Below, piece by piece: positions 34,191 to 35,881 of a stretch of 35,881 nt of DNA. The stretch is from Paulinella micropora. Its lineage: Eukaryota > Cercozoa > Imbricatea > Euglyphida. The notes under the pieces were generated by a model. It was given only the letters and a program-made list of their open reading frames with translations, did not search any database and was not told the DNA's origin. Every line of letters starts with the position of its first letter. Positions within the stretch are counted from its first letter, which is position 1. A program made the translations under genes and the position numbers. The stretch lies in NCBI GenBank assembly GCA_009731375.1, contig BJOX01000316.1, forward strand, positions 216,766 through 252,646, in the 5' to 3' direction.

Positions 34191-34730
34191 AAAAAAACTT
34201 TTTTTGCCCGACAACAAAGGAAACAGACGGGGAGGGGGGATGGAAAGGGGGGAGGGAGGGAGGAAGAAGAAAGGGAAAAAAAGGGGGCGGGGTGTGCTTT
34301 CCCCCCCCCCCTGGTCCTTTCTCACTGTCTGAGAATCGGGAGGGCAGGGGCGCACTAAGAAATGTACAAAAATTTAAAAAAATCCGTGACAAATTTGTAA
34401 TCTTGGCACTGAAAACTAAAAGGGGAAGGGGCCGGGGAGGATTTGATTTATCTTTACCCCCCGTCAGTAAGATGGAAAGGGGAAAGGCGCCCGGCATAGG
34501 GGGGGGGGTTAGTGGAGGTGTGCATGTATTTATTTTGTTTGTAGCTTCTGAGGATCGGTCAATGTGCTAGGAGGACAAAAAGCTTCACTACCCAGACGGC
34601 GTCCCGTTCGTGCTACGGCTCGGCCACCGTGCGCAAGGTCAGAAAAATATGAAAAGAGGTGGGGGGAGGGGCGCGCTAAAAATGTAAAAGGAATTAATAA
34701 AAAGAAATCCTTGACAAAGTTGTAATCTTC
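34191..34730. other. Repeat mosaic without genes
   Basis: Diverged copies of the AATAAA/CAAGATT module (about 34365-34412 and 34685-34730), the TTAGTGGAGGTGTGCATGTA module (34510) and the CACCGTGCGCAAGGTC module (34556-34660). No gene seen. Confidence 0.5.
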
Positions 34731-34975
34731 GGTGCGGGCCGAGGGCAGCCTAAGTAGTTACGAGGTTGAAGCTCTGCGTTCTAAAGTCATGCGACAGCAG
34801 CACTGTCCGGAAAGTGGCAAAGAGCTGGCACAGAAAGGTGTCGGTCAAGCCTTTGACTTCTTGCGGCCCGGGGTTCTGGTGGCCGCGTAGCAATACCGAA
34901 ACTTTCTTAAATGCAATCCAAGCTGCTATCGACGCCTGCAACCACCAAGATTTAAAGCCGGCGTTTGAAATTACA
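34731..34975 (+). pseudogene. Decayed, internally deleted copy of the first gene in the window
   Basis: Starts with GGCAGCCTAAGTAGTTACGA (LSSY...ALRS), matching positions about 537-590. It then jumps over some 430 bases of the parent and continues as GGGTTCTGGTGGCCGCG (GFWWPRSNTETFLNAIQAA), matching about 1060-1195. The two parts are in different frames; the first runs into TAG. It is followed directly by repeat DNA in inverted orientation (TTGTACACCGGCGAAGCGCG). Confidence 0.85.
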
Positions 34976-35189
34976 TTTTTTTTGTACACCGGCGAAGCGC
35001 GCCCCTACCCTAATGATATAGCTGAAAAAAGGCAGTTCTACCAAAAAACCTGGAAGCAAGCGCAAATGACAAGTCCTGCGCACTCCCTCCCCCCTTGCCC
35101 TTCCCTTTCGAGGGTGATGGCCCTCCACACCCCCACCCCCCTTTTCTGTATTGGCAGAACGAAACAAAGAATCCGGGCTTTTGTGGAAC

Positions 35190-35420
35190 CTGTGTGTCGA
35201 AGCCCGCGGCCCACTCAATCCCCCTACCTGCCTGCTATATGACTTGAGCATAAGAGCCGGCACAGAAAGCATGCTAAATCAAGCGTGTCATTTCCTGTCC
35301 CGAGTGACGTTCCGCAATCTCGAGAACCTCGCGTATACAGGAATGACGTCGGCCGACCTCGAGTCGCGCCTGCCAACGCTGAACCTGCAGCTGTCAAAAT
35401 CGATGTTGTATAATATGTGA
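35190..35420 (+). pseudogene. Possible LRR-type gene tail
   Basis: A plus-strand frame ending at TGA 35418-35420 reads LLYDLSIRAGTESMLNQACH, then FLSRVTFRNLENLAYTGM and LESRLPTLNLQLS. The Leu spacing recalls leucine-rich repeats of the F-box/LRR genes here. The 5' side merges with repeat DNA and no good start is visible. Gene tail or remnant; weak. Confidence 0.3.
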
Positions 35421-35593
35421 GCATCTAGTACCCCAGGGGCCGCCGCGCAAGCAACTGCTTCTTGGCCTACGCCCGCAGCAAGGGAAAGGGGGGAAGAGGG
35501 CGGGGCTGCACGGTTGTGTCTTTCCCCTCCCCGGGGGGATATATATGGTGAAGCGGGGGCCAATAGTAAGATAACCAAACAAAAAAGGAGTGT
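35421..35593. promoter_or_regulatory. Upstream region of second Sel1 gene
   Basis: GGATATATATGG at 35537-35548 is TATA-like and about 50 bases upstream of the ATG, preceded by G/C-rich sequence (CCCCTCCCCGGGGGG). Confidence 0.35.
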
Positions 35594-35881
35594 ATGCAAA
35601 ATCCACGTAAAACAGTTTCAAAACGGCACGCCAAAGAGATTGCTCGAAAGAGGCGGGCGGCTGAGCAAGGCAACGCCCGGGCCCAGTGCTACGTGGGGCA
35701 TTGCTACCTTGACGGAACTGGTGTGGACCAAGACTTGGCCATGGCAGTGCAGTGGTACACTCGGGCAGCTACGCAGGGCTACGCGCCCGCGCAGTACATG
35801 CTCGCTGCCTGTTACAAAAGGGGCCGTGGCGTGGGTGCAGACACTGCCAAGGCCCTGGAGTGGTTCGAGCGGGCGGCCGCA
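35594..35881 (+). CDS. Sel1-repeat protein, 3'-partial
   Basis: ATG 35594 opens a frame that runs off the window end after 96 codons. A basic N-terminus (RKTVSKRHAKEIARKRR) is followed by Sel1 repeats with the same pattern as the gene at 5768-6805 (CYLDGTGVDQDLAMAVQWYT, CYKRGRGVGADTAKALEWFE). About two and a half repeats are visible. A scaffold role by family. Paralogue of the first Sel1 gene but clearly diverged. Confidence 0.9.
   Translation, partial: MQNPRKTVSKRHAKEIARKRRAAEQGNARAQCYVGHCYLDGTGVDQDLAMAVQWYTRAATQGYAPAQYMLAACYKRGRGVGADTAKALEWFERAAA

Noticed and set aside
33492-34332. Long frames spanning 33.5-34.3 kb on both strands
   Set aside because: They cross the 257-base N gap and G-runs; the open length is an artefact.
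28312-34560. TTTATTTCTTTTGCAG and TTCATATTCCCGCAG as spliceosomal acceptor sites
   Set aside because: They resemble 3' splice sites, but no matching donor, branch site or coding exon could be placed, and they belong to repeat modules.

Overview
The window looks like an accessory region of a large eukaryotic DNA virus (Nucleocytoviricota-like) or of viral DNA integrated in a protist genome. The evidence is indirect. There are about a dozen long intronless genes on both strands, short gaps between genes, A/T-rich 3' motifs (TTTATTAAA or AATAAA) after stop codons, and protein families common in giant viruses: Sel1 repeats, F-box/LRR, kelch, C2H2 zinc fingers, NADAR, and BspA-type surface proteins. 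No hallmark gene (major capsid, DNA polymerase, packaging ATPase, RNA polymerase) is present, so virus versus host cannot be settled from this window, and no species is named.

Layout. 1-9.7 kb is a gene-dense plus-strand stretch: a Cys-cluster orphan cut by the window edge, a 1289-residue orphan, a Sel1-repeat protein, and a large secreted BspA/Ser-Thr-stalk/discoidin-like protein. 9.7-21.8 kb holds genes on both strands: an F-box-like protein, a six-blade kelch protein, a NADAR enzyme, a protein with two copies of an unnamed domain (also present in the F-box-like protein), an 798-residue F-box/LRR protein, a small orphan, a C2H2 protein and a coiled-coil protein. Among these are truncated copies of the same families. 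21.8-25.9 kb is mostly repeats and gene remnants, plus a probable 50-residue membrane microprotein and a truncated second BspA-like secreted protein. 25.9-35.4 kb is a repeat mosaic. Two duplicated blocks of 2.3 and 3.1 kb, containing modules bounded by TTTGGCGCCAAA and 18-bp minisatellites, surround one intact F-box/LRR gene that lies between near-identical 240-bp direct repeats. It also holds an assembly gap and a decayed copy of the first gene. The window closes with the start of a second Sel1-repeat protein.

How the genes may work together (inference): three F-box-like proteins and a kelch protein suggest substrate adaptors for host ubiquitin ligases. The BspA-like proteins look like surface or secreted adhesins. 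The NADAR protein would act on ADP-ribose-linked substrates. The amount of duplication and decay suggests a fast-evolving, possibly terminal, genome region.
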